Assembly (NCBI RefSeq): GCF_013201665.1
Contig: NZ_CP053840.1
Location: 2,728,001-2,792,000, forward strand
Length of the DNA stretch: 64,000 nt
Direction of reading: 5' to 3'
DNA from: Arcobacter venerupis
GTDB taxonomy: Bacteria > Campylobacterota > Campylobacteria > Campylobacterales > Arcobacteraceae
The notes under the pieces were generated by a model. It worked only from the letters and a program-made list of their open reading frames with translations. It was not told where the DNA came from and did no database searches. Shown one piece after another: positions 18,398 to 27,074 of this stretch. Position 1 is the stretch's first letter, and each line of letters begins with the position of its first letter. Both the position numbers and the translations under genes were made by a program.

Positions 18398-19282
18398 TTA
18401 GTTTTTTTCTTTGTTTGATTGCTGTAAAATTAAGCCAATTATAATAATTGATAATCCAAAAATTGTAGATAAAAATATCTCTTCCCCAACAATAAAATGA
18501 ATAAATATTAAAGAAAGAAAAGGCGATATGAAAATCAAATTTGCAATTTTTGCAGTTGATGTTGCTGTTTGCATTGCTTTTAACCAAAAAAGAAAAGTAA
18601 TACCCATTTCAAAAAAACCAACATAAGCAGCTGATAATACTCCTTTTACATCAGGAATTATCAAAGGTTGAGTTAATACAAAATAAATAATGATTAAAGG
18701 TAGTGAAATTAAAAAGTTTGAGAATAATCCAACAATCGGATCACCTTTATGTTTGGTATTTACAATCCAATACATAGACCATAAAACAGTAGATAATAAA
18801 GCAAAAAATACTCCATCAAAATTTGAGAAGTTCAAAGAAAAAGGTGCACCTTTAGTTGAAATAATAAGCACACCAAAATAACAGATAATTCCTGCAAGTA
18901 TATCTTTAAGTGTTAGTTTTTGTTTTAAAAATATTACTGATAAATATGCCAACATTAAAGCCCAAGTATAATTAATTGCTTGTGCTTCTTGCGCTGGCAA
19001 TAAATCATAAGCTTTAAAAAGAACAAGATAATATAAAAAAGGGTTTATTAAACCTAATATAAAAACTTTTTTATAATTTGAAAAAATGTGAATTTTTACA
19101 TCATTAATCTTTTTCTCATAGACAATTACAAAAAATAAAATCAGTGTTGAAAAAAACGATGAATATAAAACTAATTCAATAGGAGTTAAAAATTGTAAAG
19201 ATACTTTAAAAGCAGTTGCTACAGTTGACCAAAAGAATATTGAAATTAATGCATATTTATATGCTTGTTTTTGAGTATTAAT
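18398..19282 (-). CDS. EamA/DMT-superfamily transporter lacking a canonical start codon
   Basis: Two EamA repeats make a full-length exporter of about 294 residues if the frame is followed upstream. The N-terminal half reads TQKQAYKYALISIFFWSTVA, then helices to FKAYDLLPAQEAQAINYTWA. There is no in-frame ATG, GTG or TTG upstream of the TTG at 19000, which would remove the first three helices. The frame opens after a stop at 19315-19313. A GAAGG site at 19294-19290 is followed by two ATT codons (19285 and 19282), so ATT initiation is plausible, as in infC. Otherwise it is a start-codon mutant. Function: metabolite export, substrate unknown. Confidence 0.75.
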   Translation of the reverse strand: MNTQKQAYKYALISIFFWSTVATAFKVSLQFLTPIELVLYSSFFSTLILFFVIVYEKKINDVKIHIFSNYKKVFILGLINPFLYYLVLFKAYDLLPAQEAQAINYTWALMLAYLSVIFLKQKLTLKDILAGIICYFGVLIISTKGAPFSLNFSNFDGVFFALLSTVLWSMYWIVNTKHKGDPIVGLFSNFLISLPLIIIYFVLTQPLIIPDVKGVLSAAYVGFFEMGITFLFWLKAMQTATSTAKIANLIFISPFLSLIFIHFIVGEEIFLSTIFGLSIIIIGLILQQSNKEKN

Positions 19283-19327
19283 AATTAAGCCTTCAAATTT
19301 TAGCTTATTGTATTATATAAAGTTTAA

Positions 19328-19879
19328 TTAATATTTAATTTTTGTTATTTTGTGTTTTATTATTTTATAAAGTCCCATAATTTTATGTTTTAATCTACCT
19401 TTACTTAAAAAACCATTCTCTTTCAAAAATTTTTTATATTCAGCAACTTTTCCTTTTATCATTATATAAATTGAAGAGTTTTTAATTTTATAAATAGCTA
19501 AAATCAAATTATCATATACAAATTTAAACCATTTGAATTCTAATAATTTTGGTCTTACAATATTGAAAAACCAAAAAATAAACGCAGCTACTGGTATTTT
19601 AAGAATATATATAAGTACTGCTGTAACAATATGTCCAGATATAAACAATAATCCTGCATAAGCTCCAATAACTTCAACAATTACAAATATTGAAACAAAA
19701 AATATTAAAATAAAATATGAGTTTAAATTTAAAATTTTGGGAATAAGATTTTTAAATATTTCTTGTTTTGTAATAAAAGTAATTATAGGCTTTGCGAACT
19801 TTTCCCAAATTAACTCTTCAAAAATTATGTAAATAAATACTAAAAGAATTAAAACAATTTTTAGTATTTTTTTATACAT
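19328..19879 (-). CDS. Hypothetical membrane protein
   Basis: A 183-residue, very basic membrane protein that I do not recognise. Hydrophobic segments are near residues 4-20, 54-72, 74-98 and 93-110. The rest is a Lys-rich cytoplasmic tail (KGKVAEYKKFLKENG, then KHKIMGLYKIIKHKITKIK). It follows the DedA gene with no gap, suggesting one transcript and possibly a shared membrane role. The length and ATG start (MYKKILK) look sound. Confidence 0.75.
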   Translation of the reverse strand: MYKKILKIVLILLVFIYIIFEELIWEKFAKPIITFITKQEIFKNLIPKILNLNSYFILIFFVSIFVIVEVIGAYAGLLFISGHIVTAVLIYILKIPVAAFIFWFFNIVRPKLLEFKWFKFVYDNLILAIYKIKNSSIYIMIKGKVAEYKKFLKENGFLSKGRLKHKIMGLYKIIKHKITKIKY

Positions 19880-20485
19880 CTATAATCCTTTAATTTTTGT
19901 TTGTTTTTTATAATACCAAAAACATAGAATTACTAATAATATCAAAATAACTATAATAATGTAGTGCAAATACTCTTTAATTAATAATTGATTATCTCCT
20001 AAAAAATATCCTAAAAGTGTTAAAATCACAACCCAAATAGCAGCACCAAAGGTTGTGTATAAACAAAATACAAATAAATTCATCTTTGCAAGTCCTGCAG
20101 GAAATGAGATATATTGTCTAACTACTGGTATTAATCTTCCTGAAAAAGTTGAAATATGCCCATGAACTTTAAAGAATTCTTCCATTTTAATAATAGTTTC
20201 TTCTTTTACAAAGAAATATTTGCCATATTTTATTAGAAATTTTCGTCCATATTTTACTGCTAAATAGTAGTTAAATAAAGCTCCACTAAGAGAACCTAAT
20301 ATTCCAAACAAAAGAACTAGGTACATATTCATTTCACCTTTGAATACTAAATATCCAGCAGGAATCATAACAACTTCAGAAGGAAATGGGAAAAATGAAC
20401 TTTCTAAAAACATCATTATAAAAATACCTACATAACCTAAAGTTCCAACAGTGTTAACTATGAAGTCAATTATACTTGTAAACAA
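19880..20485 (-). CDS. DedA-family membrane protein
   Basis: A 201-residue integral membrane protein with the VTT/DedA pattern. It shows [20 protein letters not shown] near residue 17, [11 protein letters not shown], then [20 protein letters not shown] and [12 protein letters not shown] with the conserved Gly-Arg-Pro region, and terminal helices. DedA proteins are linked to undecaprenyl-phosphate or lipid flipping and to membrane homeostasis; the exact function here is unproven. The start is TTG, supported by AAAGG 6 bases upstream. The hypothetical membrane protein gene follows immediately. Confidence 0.93.
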   Translation of the reverse strand: MFTSIIDFIVNTVGTLGYVGIFIMMFLESSFFPFPSEVVMIPAGYLVFKGEMNMYLVLLFGILGSLSGALFNYYLAVKYGRKFLIKYGKYFFVKEETIIKMEEFFKVHGHISTFSGRLIPVVRQYISFPAGLAKMNLFVFCLYTTFGAAIWVVILTLLGYFLGDNQLLIKEYLHYIIIVILILLVILCFWYYKKQTKIKGL

Positions 20486-20494
20486 TTTATACCT

Positions 20495-21013
20495 TTAAAT
20501 TAGTTTTTTCCACTTTGAAATTGAATTATTAATGAGTTCAAATATTTTATCAGATGTTGGTTCAACTTCATCAAAATAATCAGAAACAATTTTTAATATA
20601 TAAAAATCTTTTATATTCTCTTTACATTTTTGAGAAAAAAACAAAGCTTGTTTATCAACAAGTAAAGTCTCTAAATTTTCATCGGTTTCAAGGGGTTGTT
20701 CAATAGTAGTAATATTAGCAAAGTTTAATCCACCAATAAATCTATTAGTACAAAAAAGTGTTCCAAGGGCAATTGAGCCATCACTACAAGATGCAATACT
20801 TAAATCAAATGCTTTTGAAATTGAATAGTTTTTAAAAATATAATCCAAAGACTTAACTATTAAATCTTTACTTACTCCAGATATTATAAGTAAGATATCA
20901 TCGTTGGAATATATTTTATTTTCGACAGACTTTTCTAATTCTTTCAAATTAAAAAATTCAATAATCGGGTTAGCTTCGATTATTGAGGTTGTGTGAATTA
21001 AAATCTTAGACAT
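20495..21013 (-). CDS. Nucleoside phosphorylase-superfamily-like protein
   Basis: A 172-residue protein resembling a shortened MTA/SAH-nucleosidase or purine phosphorylase fold. It has ILLIISGVSKDLIVKSLDYI, IASCSDGSIALGTLFCTNRFIGG and FYILKIVSDYFDE, the last matching the superfamily segment before the catalytic Asp. Known MTA/SAH nucleosidases have about 230 residues, so the substrate-binding parts are reduced and activity is uncertain. In some Campylobacterota similar proteins are annotated as purine-nucleoside phosphorylase. It lies 9 bases upstream of dedA on the same strand. Confidence 0.7.
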   Translation of the reverse strand: MSKILIHTTSIIEANPIIEFFNLKELEKSVENKIYSNDDILLIISGVSKDLIVKSLDYIFKNYSISKAFDLSIASCSDGSIALGTLFCTNRFIGGLNFANITTIEQPLETDENLETLLVDKQALFFSQKCKENIKDFYILKIVSDYFDEVEPTSDKIFELINNSISKWKKLI

Positions 21014-21018
21014 AAATC

Positions 21019-21042
21019 AAACTAAGGCAAAAGCCTAAGTTT
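21019..21042 (-). terminator. Intrinsic terminator of trmD-rplS
   Basis: Minus-strand hairpin immediately after the rplS stop: a 10-base arm with one T-T mismatch, a TTTT loop, GCC-containing core, then a T-rich tail (TTTGATTT). Confidence 0.65.
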
Positions 21043-21401
21043 TACTTTCTTTTAAGTTCTTTAATTCTTGCAGCTTTACCTTTTAATTCTCTTAAGAAGT
21101 TAAGTTTAGCACGTCTAACTCTTCCTCTTCTTAATACTTCAAAAGATTTTAAAGACTCAGAATATAATGGAAAAATTCTTTCAACACCGATTGAATTTGC
21201 ACCAATTTTTCTAACTGTAAAAGTTGCGTCTACACCGTTTCCACTTCTACCAATAACAATACCTTCAAAAAGCTGAATTCTTTTTTTCTCACCTTCTTTA
21301 ATCTCTACACCAAGTCTTACAGTATCTCCTGCTCTGAATTGAGGAATCTCTTTTGACTCAATTTGCGCTGCTTCGAAACTAGCTATATATCTATTTTTCA
21401 T
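21042..21401 (-). CDS. rplS: 50S ribosomal protein L19
   Basis: A 119-residue L19. The family signature [26 protein letters not shown] appears in pieces from residue 22 on ([25 protein letters not shown]), then [20 protein letters not shown] and a basic C-terminus ([19 protein letters not shown]). It sits at the interface between ribosomal subunits. Its start overlaps the trmD stop by 4 bases. Confidence 0.98.
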   Translation of the reverse strand: MKNRYIASFEAAQIESKEIPQFRAGDTVRLGVEIKEGEKKRIQLFEGIVIGRSGNGVDATFTVRKIGANSIGVERIFPLYSESLKSFEVLRRGRVRRAKLNFLRELKGKAARIKELKRK

Positions 21402-22075
21402 CGTTTTTCCTTATTAGGTCTATAATATTTTGTCTTACAATTTGACATCTGGAATTTTAAGTCGGAAATTTTACTATGATTTCCCTTTAAGAATTCTTTA
21501 ACAACACTTAATTTTTGAAAAATTTCAGGTTTAGTAAAAGATGGCGCTTCTAAAAGATTATTTTCATAGCTCTCAACATCCAAAGAATCAGCATTTCCAA
21601 GTACATTTTTAACATTTCTTGAAATAGCATCAGCCATGACAAGTGAGGGTAATTCTCCTCCAGTTAAAATGAATTCCCCTATAGAAAATACCTCATTTGC
21701 ATATTTTTCTATAACTCTTTCATCAATTCCTTCATATCGTCCACTAACAAATACTACATTTTTTTTCTTTGCTAGTCGCTTTGCATCATTTTGTCTAAAT
21801 GGTTTAGCAGCAGCTAGTGGAAACACAATGTAAGCATCATTATTTTTACTCTTTATTTCATCTAAACAATCAAATAAAGGTTGGCAAGTAAGAAGCATTC
21901 CTGCTCCTCCACCTACCATTTGATCATCAACTTTTTTATGTTTATTAGTTGTAAAATCTCTAGGATTATAAAACTCATAAGATATAAAATTTGATTCAAT
22001 TGCTCTTTTTAATATAGAGTCATGAAAATATGGTTCTATCAAATTTGGGAAAAGTGTTACAAATGTAAATTTCAA
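21398..22075 (-). CDS. trmD: tRNA (guanine-37-N1)-methyltransferase
   Basis: A 225-residue SPOUT methyltransferase that makes m1G37 and prevents frameshifting. The trefoil-knot motifs are visible: [17 protein letters not shown] near residue 50, [15 protein letters not shown] near 109, and [20 protein letters not shown] near 132. It starts with [16 protein letters not shown]. It is coupled to rplS. The usual upstream partners rpsP and rimM are not on this side; a divergent gene follows instead. Confidence 0.97.
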   Translation of the reverse strand: MKFTFVTLFPNLIEPYFHDSILKRAIESNFISYEFYNPRDFTTNKHKKVDDQMVGGGAGMLLTCQPLFDCLDEIKSKNNDAYIVFPLAAAKPFRQNDAKRLAKKKNVVFVSGRYEGIDERVIEKYANEVFSIGEFILTGGELPSLVMADAISRNVKNVLGNADSLDVESYENNLLEAPSFTKPEIFQKLSVVKEFLKGNHSKISDLKFQMSNCKTKYYRPNKEKR

Positions 22076-22180
22076 AATAAAATCTACCCTTTTTTTGATG
22101 GAATCATACCATATTTACTTTTATTTACAATTAAGCATTAATTATTTACACTTCGTACTTATTTATTATAAAGGTTTTAC

Positions 22181-22525
22181 TTGAGATTGCTAAAGGGTTT
22201 TGGAAAAAAATATTTTACACTTTGTTCAATACAAGCGTATGCTGTTGCTCCAAAATTACATAGTGTAATTACTTCATTTAAAAATCATTTAAATACAAAA
22301 CTTTTATTATCATCTCAAGATGAGAAAGAAGAAGACTCTCCACCTAATTTACAAGAATCTCTTGTTCTTTGTTTTTTACAAAACAATAAACCTTGTCATT
22401 GTGACTGTGTTTTTAAAAGAAAAACTGCCTTAGCAGTAAGCTTATTTAAATTTATTCCACGATGTCCTTATTATAATACATTCTTCGCATTTAGAAGAAC
22501 TGGCGTTCATCCTCCTATTTTTTAA
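22181..22525 (+). CDS. Hypothetical small Cys-rich protein
   Basis: A 114-residue open frame in the 573-base gap between trmD and metE; I do not recognise the product. The TTG start has AAAGG 6 bases upstream and a TATTATAAA box before that. In DNA this AT-rich, 114 codons without a stop, with A/T-ending codons, argue for real coding. It has seven Cys, including the cluster CHCDC and LVLCFLQNNKPC, a basic segment (FKRKTALAVSLFKFIPRC), and ends FAFRRTGVHPPIF. There is no signal peptide. The CxCxC cluster could bind metal; that is inference. Confidence 0.55.
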   Translation: MRLLKGFGKKYFTLCSIQAYAVAPKLHSVITSFKNHLNTKLLLSSQDEKEEDSPPNLQESLVLCFLQNNKPCHCDCVFKRKTALAVSLFKFIPRCPYYNTFFAFRRTGVHPPIF

Positions 22526-22541
22526 TTAATCAAAATTTTAT

Positions 22542-22648
22542 ATCTGTTGTTATGGCTTTATTCTTAAAGGCCTTTAGTTTTTGCTGCTTGTAAAAGTTGG
22601 CAATTATTCTTAAGTTCCATTTTATGGACGCATTTAAAAGGATTAATT
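22542..22648 (+). promoter_or_regulatory. metE leader with palindromes
   Basis: The spacer before metE has a perfect 12-bp palindrome TAAAGGCCTTTA (22565-22576). A small hairpin TCCAT-TTT-ATGGA (22616-22628) lies just before the AAAGGA site. Parts of it (TATGG, TTCTTAAAG, the last hairpin and the AAGGAT-ATTATG run) resemble the leaders of thrC and ispH, but less closely than those resemble each other. No named riboswitch is recognised. Confidence 0.35.
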
Positions 22649-24919
22649 ATGCAAAAAAATTATGTTATAGGATTTCCAAGAATTGGAGAAAAAAGAGAGC
22701 TTAAAAAAGTTTTAGAAAAATACTGGGCAAATCAAAGTGATTTTAGTGAAGTTGAATATTTAGCAAGTCAACTAAGAAAAAGACATTGGAATTACCAAAA
22801 AGATGCAAAAGTTGATTTTATTTCATCTAATGATTTTTCATATTATGACAATATGTTAGATACTTCTATATTATTAGGAGCAATTCCAAAAAGATTTGAA
22901 AATCTAAAAAACGAAGAGTTATATTTTGCAATGGCAAGGGGAAATGAAACTTGTGTAGCAATGGAAATGACAAAATGGTTTAATACGAACTATCATTACA
23001 TTGTTCCTGAAATCTCAAAAGAGACTACATTTAAACTAAATAGCAAAAAAATAATTGAAGAGTATAAAGAGGCTCGTGAATTAGGAATTAAAACAAAAAT
23101 TAATCTAATTGGAGCAATTACATATTTAGGTTTATCAAAAAGTGTTGATAATAGTGATGTTTATTTACATATAAATAGTGTTGTTAATACCTACAAAGAT
23201 CTATTATTAGAAATATCAAAACTAGATGAGCAAGTTATTGTCCAATTTGATGAGCCATTATTTGTAAAAGATTTAGATTCAAAAGTTTTATCTTTAATCA
23301 AACCTGTTTATGATGCACTTGCAAATACAGCTTCTAACATTAAAATTGTTGTTACAACTTATTTTGAACACTCAAATGAAGCCACTAAAATATTAGTAAA
23401 TACACCAATTTGGGCTCTTGGATTAGATTTTATTTATGGAGCTAAAAATTTTGAAAGTTTAGAATATATAAAAAATTCAAATAAAATTTTAATTGCAGGA
23501 ATAATTGATGGAAGAAATATTTGGAAAAGTAATTTTAAAGATAAATTACAATTATTAGAAAAAATAGCTTTAACTATTCCAAAAGAGCAATTAATAGTTT
23601 CAACATCTTGTTCATTATTGCATGTTCCATTTTCATTAAAATATGAAGACAATTTAGATAAAGAGATAAAATCTTGGTTGGCATTTGCTTGTGAAAAATT
23701 AAATGAATTAGCACTTGTGGGAAAACAATTCTTTGATTTAAAATTAAATTTAGAAGAGACATCAACAATTAAAAGAAATTTTGAAGATAACAATCAAAGA
23801 AAAACATCACCTAAAATTCACAATATACAAATTCAAAAAGAACTAAAAAATTTAAAAATCCTTGAAAGAACAGATAAATTTGAAGATAGAATAAAAGTTC
23901 AAAGAGAGTTTTTTAATTATGATTATCTTACAACTACAACAATTGGTTCATTTCCTCAAACACCAGAAATTAGAGAAAATAGAAAAAACTTTAAAGCAAA
24001 TCTAATTTCAAAAGACGAATATGAAAAAGAGATAAAAAAATATATTGATGATTGTATCTCTTTTCAAGAAGAGATTGGACTTGACGTTTTAGTGCATGGT
24101 GAACCTGAAAGAAATGATATGGTTGAATACTTTGGTGAAATGTTAGATGGCTTTGCCTTCACTCAAAATGCTTGGGTTCAATCTTATGGAAGTAGATGCG
24201 TAAAACCTCCTTTAATTTACGGAGATGTAAACAGAGAAAATCCAATGACTGTTGAGTGGATTAAATATGCACAAAGTAAAACTTCAAAAGTAGTAAAAGG
24301 AATGTTAACAGGACCAGTTACAATATTAAATTGGTCATTTGTTAGAGATGACATTTCAAGAAGTGAAGTAGCTCATCAAATAGCCCTTGCAATTGCAAAA
24401 GAAGTAAATGATTTACAAAATGCTGGAATCAAAATGATTCAAGTAGATGAAGCTGCTTTTAAAGAGGGTTATCCATTAAGAATTGAAAACATGAAAGACT
24501 ATGCACAATGGGCAGTTGAAAATTTTAGATTAAGTGTAAGTACCTCAAAAATAGACACACAAATTCATACACATATGTGTTATAGTGAGTTTAATGACAT
24601 TATAAAAACAATTGAAGCTATGGATGCAGATGTTATTTCCATAGAAACAGCAAGAAGTGGAAATAGACTTTTAAGAATTTTTAAAGAAGTAGCTTATAAA
24701 CAAGAAATTGGTCCTGGAATTTATGATATTCACAGTCCTAGAGTTCCAAGTATAGAAGAGATGGTAAATCAAATAAAAGCATTACTTGAAGTTTTACCAA
24801 AAGAACAGTTATGGATAAATCCAGATTGTGGATTAAAAACAAGAAAATGGCCAGAAGTTAAACAGAGTCTAAAAAACATGGTTGAAGCAGTACAAATTAT
24901 AAAAAAAGGAGAAAAATAA
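22649..24919 (+). CDS. metE: Cobalamin-independent methionine synthase
   Basis: A 756-residue MetE, which transfers the methyl of 5-methyltetrahydropteroyltriglutamate to homocysteine without B12. Two barrels are seen. The N-terminal one begins NYVIGFPRIGEKRELKK; the C-terminal one contains TTTIGSFPQTPEIR and GEPERNDMVEYFGE. Zinc ligands His642 and Cys644 lie in IHTHMCYSEF, and the last Cys is in INPDCGLKTR near 727. ATG with AAAAGGA upstream. It is followed by two hairpins, so it is probably transcribed alone. Confidence 0.97.
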   Translation: MQKNYVIGFPRIGEKRELKKVLEKYWANQSDFSEVEYLASQLRKRHWNYQKDAKVDFISSNDFSYYDNMLDTSILLGAIPKRFENLKNEELYFAMARGNETCVAMEMTKWFNTNYHYIVPEISKETTFKLNSKKIIEEYKEARELGIKTKINLIGAITYLGLSKSVDNSDVYLHINSVVNTYKDLLLEISKLDEQVIVQFDEPLFVKDLDSKVLSLIKPVYDALANTASNIKIVVTTYFEHSNEATKILVNTPIWALGLDFIYGAKNFESLEYIKNSNKILIAGIIDGRNIWKSNFKDKLQLLEKIALTIPKEQLIVSTSCSLLHVPFSLKYEDNLDKEIKSWLAFACEKLNELALVGKQFFDLKLNLEETSTIKRNFEDNNQRKTSPKIHNIQIQKELKNLKILERTDKFEDRIKVQREFFNYDYLTTTTIGSFPQTPEIRENRKNFKANLISKDEYEKEIKKYIDDCISFQEEIGLDVLVHGEPERNDMVEYFGEMLDGFAFTQNAWVQSYGSRCVKPPLIYGDVNRENPMTVEWIKYAQSKTSKVVKGMLTGPVTILNWSFVRDDISRSEVAHQIALAIAKEVNDLQNAGIKMIQVDEAAFKEGYPLRIENMKDYAQWAVENFRLSVSTSKIDTQIHTHMCYSEFNDIIKTIEAMDADVISIETARSGNRLLRIFKEVAYKQEIGPGIYDIHSPRVPSIEEMVNQIKALLEVLPKEQLWINPDCGLKTRKWPEVKQSLKNMVEAVQIIKKGEK

Positions 24920-24920
24920 G

Positions 24921-24972
24921 TAGAGCTTTTGCTCTATTTAAAAAAAGTTTTAATAATACTAAAACTTTTTTT
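24921..24972 (+). terminator. Two tandem terminator hairpins after metE
   Basis: Hairpin one is TAGAGC-TTTT-GCTCTA (24921-24936) followed by TTT. Hairpin two pairs AAAAAAAGTTTTA (24940-24952) with TAAAACTTTTTTT (24960-24972), a 13-bp stem ending in a T-run on both strands. Confidence 0.75.
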
Positions 24973-25006
24973 AGATAACATCACAAAAAAAATGAGAAAA
25001 GAAATC

Positions 25007-26212
25007 ATGATAACACTTAACAATATAAAAGAAGCAAGAAAAAATCTTGAAAATATAGCAATAAATACTCCAATTGCAAAAGCTCCAATTTTAAGCAAAG
25101 AATTAAATGCAGAAATTTTCTTAAAAAAAGAGAACCTACAATTAACAGGAAGTTTTAAATTAAGAGGTGCATTTAACAAAGTTGCCTCTTTAACAAAAGA
25201 ACAAAAAGATGCAGGTGTAGTTGCAGCAAGTGCTGGAAATCATGCACAAGGTTTAGCTTTTGCAGCACAATATTTTGGCTGTGAAGCTACAATATTTATG
25301 CCAGAAGCAACTCCTCTTACAAAAGTATCTGGTGTTAAATCTTATGGTGCAAAAGTTGTTTTAATTGGTGAAAATTTTGATGAAGCTTATCAAGCTGCAA
25401 CAAAATTTGCAACTGAAAATAAAAAAGAGTTTATTCATCCCTTTGCAGATGATGCTGTAATTGCGGGACAAGGAACAATAACTTTAGAAATTTTAGATGA
25501 AATAAAAGACTTAGAACAAATTATTGTTCCAATTGGTGGAGGTGGATTAATCTCTGGAATTGCAATTGCTGCAAAAACTATAAATCCCAATATTAAAATT
25601 GTTGGCGTTGTAGCTAGTGGAGCAAGAGGAATGAAAGAATCATTTGAAGCTAGAATGCCAATTGATTCAGTATCAGTAAGAACAATTGCAGATGGAATTG
25701 CAGTTAGAGATGTAACGCCAAAATTACTTGATATTATTTTAGATTATGTTGATGAAATAGTTGAAGTTACAGATAATGAAACTGCAAATGCAATTTTATT
25801 TTTATTAGAAAAACATAAACTTGTTGTTGAGGGTGCAGGTGCAGTTGCTACAGCTGCACTTATGCATAAAAAAATTGATGTGAAAAATTCAAAAGTTTGT
25901 GCAATCGTAAGTGGTGGGAATATTGATGTTACTATGTTATCTTTGATTATAGAAAAAGGTTTAGTAAAATCAAATAGAAAAATGAATCTAATCGTAACAC
26001 TTATGGATAAACCAGGTGCATTAATGCACTTAACAGAAGTTTTCACAAAAAGCTCTGCAAACATTGTACAAATAGATTATGATAGAAAGTCTGTAAAACT
26101 GGACTTTGGTGAAGCACACGTAACCATTGCCCTTGAAACAAAAGGTGAAGAACATCAAGAACTAATAAGGGAAAATTTGAAACAAAGTGGTTATAGATTT
26201 AAGCAAATCTAA
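25007..26212 (+). CDS. ilvA: Threonine ammonia-lyase (threonine deaminase) with C-terminal ACT domain
   Basis: A 401-residue PLP enzyme converting threonine to 2-oxobutanoate, the first step to isoleucine. The PLP lysine is K51 in TGSFKLRGAFNK, the phosphate-binding loop is VPIGGGGLISG near 178, and AASAGNHAQGLAFAA is also typical. The last 75 residues form an ACT-like domain (NLIVTLMDKPGALMHL). This short form with one ACT domain is often labelled IlvA or TdcB. The frame continues upstream through the metE terminator, so I choose the ATG at 25007, which gives the usual length. Confidence 0.93.
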   Translation: MITLNNIKEARKNLENIAINTPIAKAPILSKELNAEIFLKKENLQLTGSFKLRGAFNKVASLTKEQKDAGVVAASAGNHAQGLAFAAQYFGCEATIFMPEATPLTKVSGVKSYGAKVVLIGENFDEAYQAATKFATENKKEFIHPFADDAVIAGQGTITLEILDEIKDLEQIIVPIGGGGLISGIAIAAKTINPNIKIVGVVASGARGMKESFEARMPIDSVSVRTIADGIAVRDVTPKLLDIILDYVDEIVEVTDNETANAILFLLEKHKLVVEGAGAVATAALMHKKIDVKNSKVCAIVSGGNIDVTMLSLIIEKGLVKSNRKMNLIVTLMDKPGALMHLTEVFTKSSANIVQIDYDRKSVKLDFGEAHVTIALETKGEEHQELIRENLKQSGYRFKQI

Positions 26213-26253
26213 GTTAATTTATTATCTTTAGAAAGATTTTAGAAAATAAATAT

Positions 26254-26259
26254 TATAAT
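26254..26259 (+). promoter_or_regulatory. Probable -10 element of atpB
   Basis: TATAAT in an AT-rich spacer 45 bases before the atpB ATG, downstream of a weak hairpin (ATCTT-AAGAT, about 26225-26240) that may end the ilvA transcript. Confidence 0.45.
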
Positions 26260-26303
26260 GCAGGCATAATTTAGTATGTAGTAGAACAAAACAAAGGAAG
26301 AAC

Positions 26304-26990
26304 ATGGAAGGAAGACTGTTTACATTCTTGGGTCTAATTGGTGGGCACGGTCAAGAGTGGATCATCTTATCGCACTATATTTTAGTGCTTGGTATTATTT
26401 TTTTAATTGCAAGAGCTGCGACAAGAAAAATGCAATTAGTTCCAACTGGTGCACAAAATGTAATGGAAACATTTATTGGTGGTATCATCAAAATGGGAAC
26501 AGATACAATGGGTGAGCAAAATGCTAGAACATATATGCCATTAATTGCATCTTTAGCTATTGTAATTTTCGTAAGTAACATGATGGGAGTTATTCCTGGA
26601 TTTGAAGCTCCAACAAGTAATATTAACTTTACTTTATCATTAGCATTAATTGTATTTGTTTATTATAATTATGTTGGTATTAAGAAAAATGGTTTTGTAG
26701 CTTATTTTAAACATTTTATGGGACCAATGGCTATTCTTGCTCCTTTAATGTTCCCTATTGAAATTATCTCTCATATATCAAGAATAATTTCATTATCATT
26801 CAGACTTTTTGGATCAATCAGAGGTGATGATATGTTCCTTATGGTACTTTTAATGTTAGTACCTTGGTTATTACCATTACCAGGATTTTTCCTATTAACA
26901 GCGTTTGGTTTCTTACAAGCGTTTATCTTCAGTATATTAACTTATGTTTATATTGCTGGTTCTGTTATGATGGAACACGAAGAACACTAA
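26304..26990 (+). CDS. atpB: F0F1 ATP synthase subunit a
   Basis: A 228-residue membrane subunit forming the proton half-channels against the c-ring. The essential arginine lies in ISLSFRLFGSIRGDD near residue 173, preceded by FPIEIISHISRI; the N-terminal half includes MPLIASLAIVIFVSNMMGV. Five to six hydrophobic helices are seen. It stands alone: the rest of the atp operon is absent, as is usual in Campylobacterota. A strong terminator follows. Confidence 0.97.
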   Translation: MEGRLFTFLGLIGGHGQEWIILSHYILVLGIIFLIARAATRKMQLVPTGAQNVMETFIGGIIKMGTDTMGEQNARTYMPLIASLAIVIFVSNMMGVIPGFEAPTSNINFTLSLALIVFVYYNYVGIKKNGFVAYFKHFMGPMAILAPLMFPIEIISHISRIISLSFRLFGSIRGDDMFLMVLLMLVPWLLPLPGFFLLTAFGFLQAFIFSILTYVYIAGSVMMEHEEH

Positions 26991-27010
26991 TTAAATTTAG
27001 TTTCTATTTA

Positions 27011-27046
27011 AAAAAGGGAATAAGTTTTTACTTATTCCCTTTTTTT
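27011..27046 (+). terminator. Intrinsic terminator of atpB
   Basis: AAAAAGGGAATAAG pairs with CTTATTCCCTTTTT around a TTTTTA loop and runs into a T-tract: a textbook Rho-independent terminator. Confidence 0.92.
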
Positions 27047-27074
27047 ATATCTTTTAAAAAGGAATTCTTCTTTT

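Noticed and set aside
18357-18587. Minus-strand 76-codon frame within the 3' end of the second EamA gene
   Set aside because: Overlaps the EamA frame, low-complexity Asn/Phe/Ile residues typical of frame-shifted AT-rich membrane-protein sequence.
24929-25006. Upstream in-frame extension of ilvA
   Set aside because: It runs through the second metE terminator hairpin, encodes Lys/Leu-rich residues unlike the family, and the ATG at 25007 gives the usual length.
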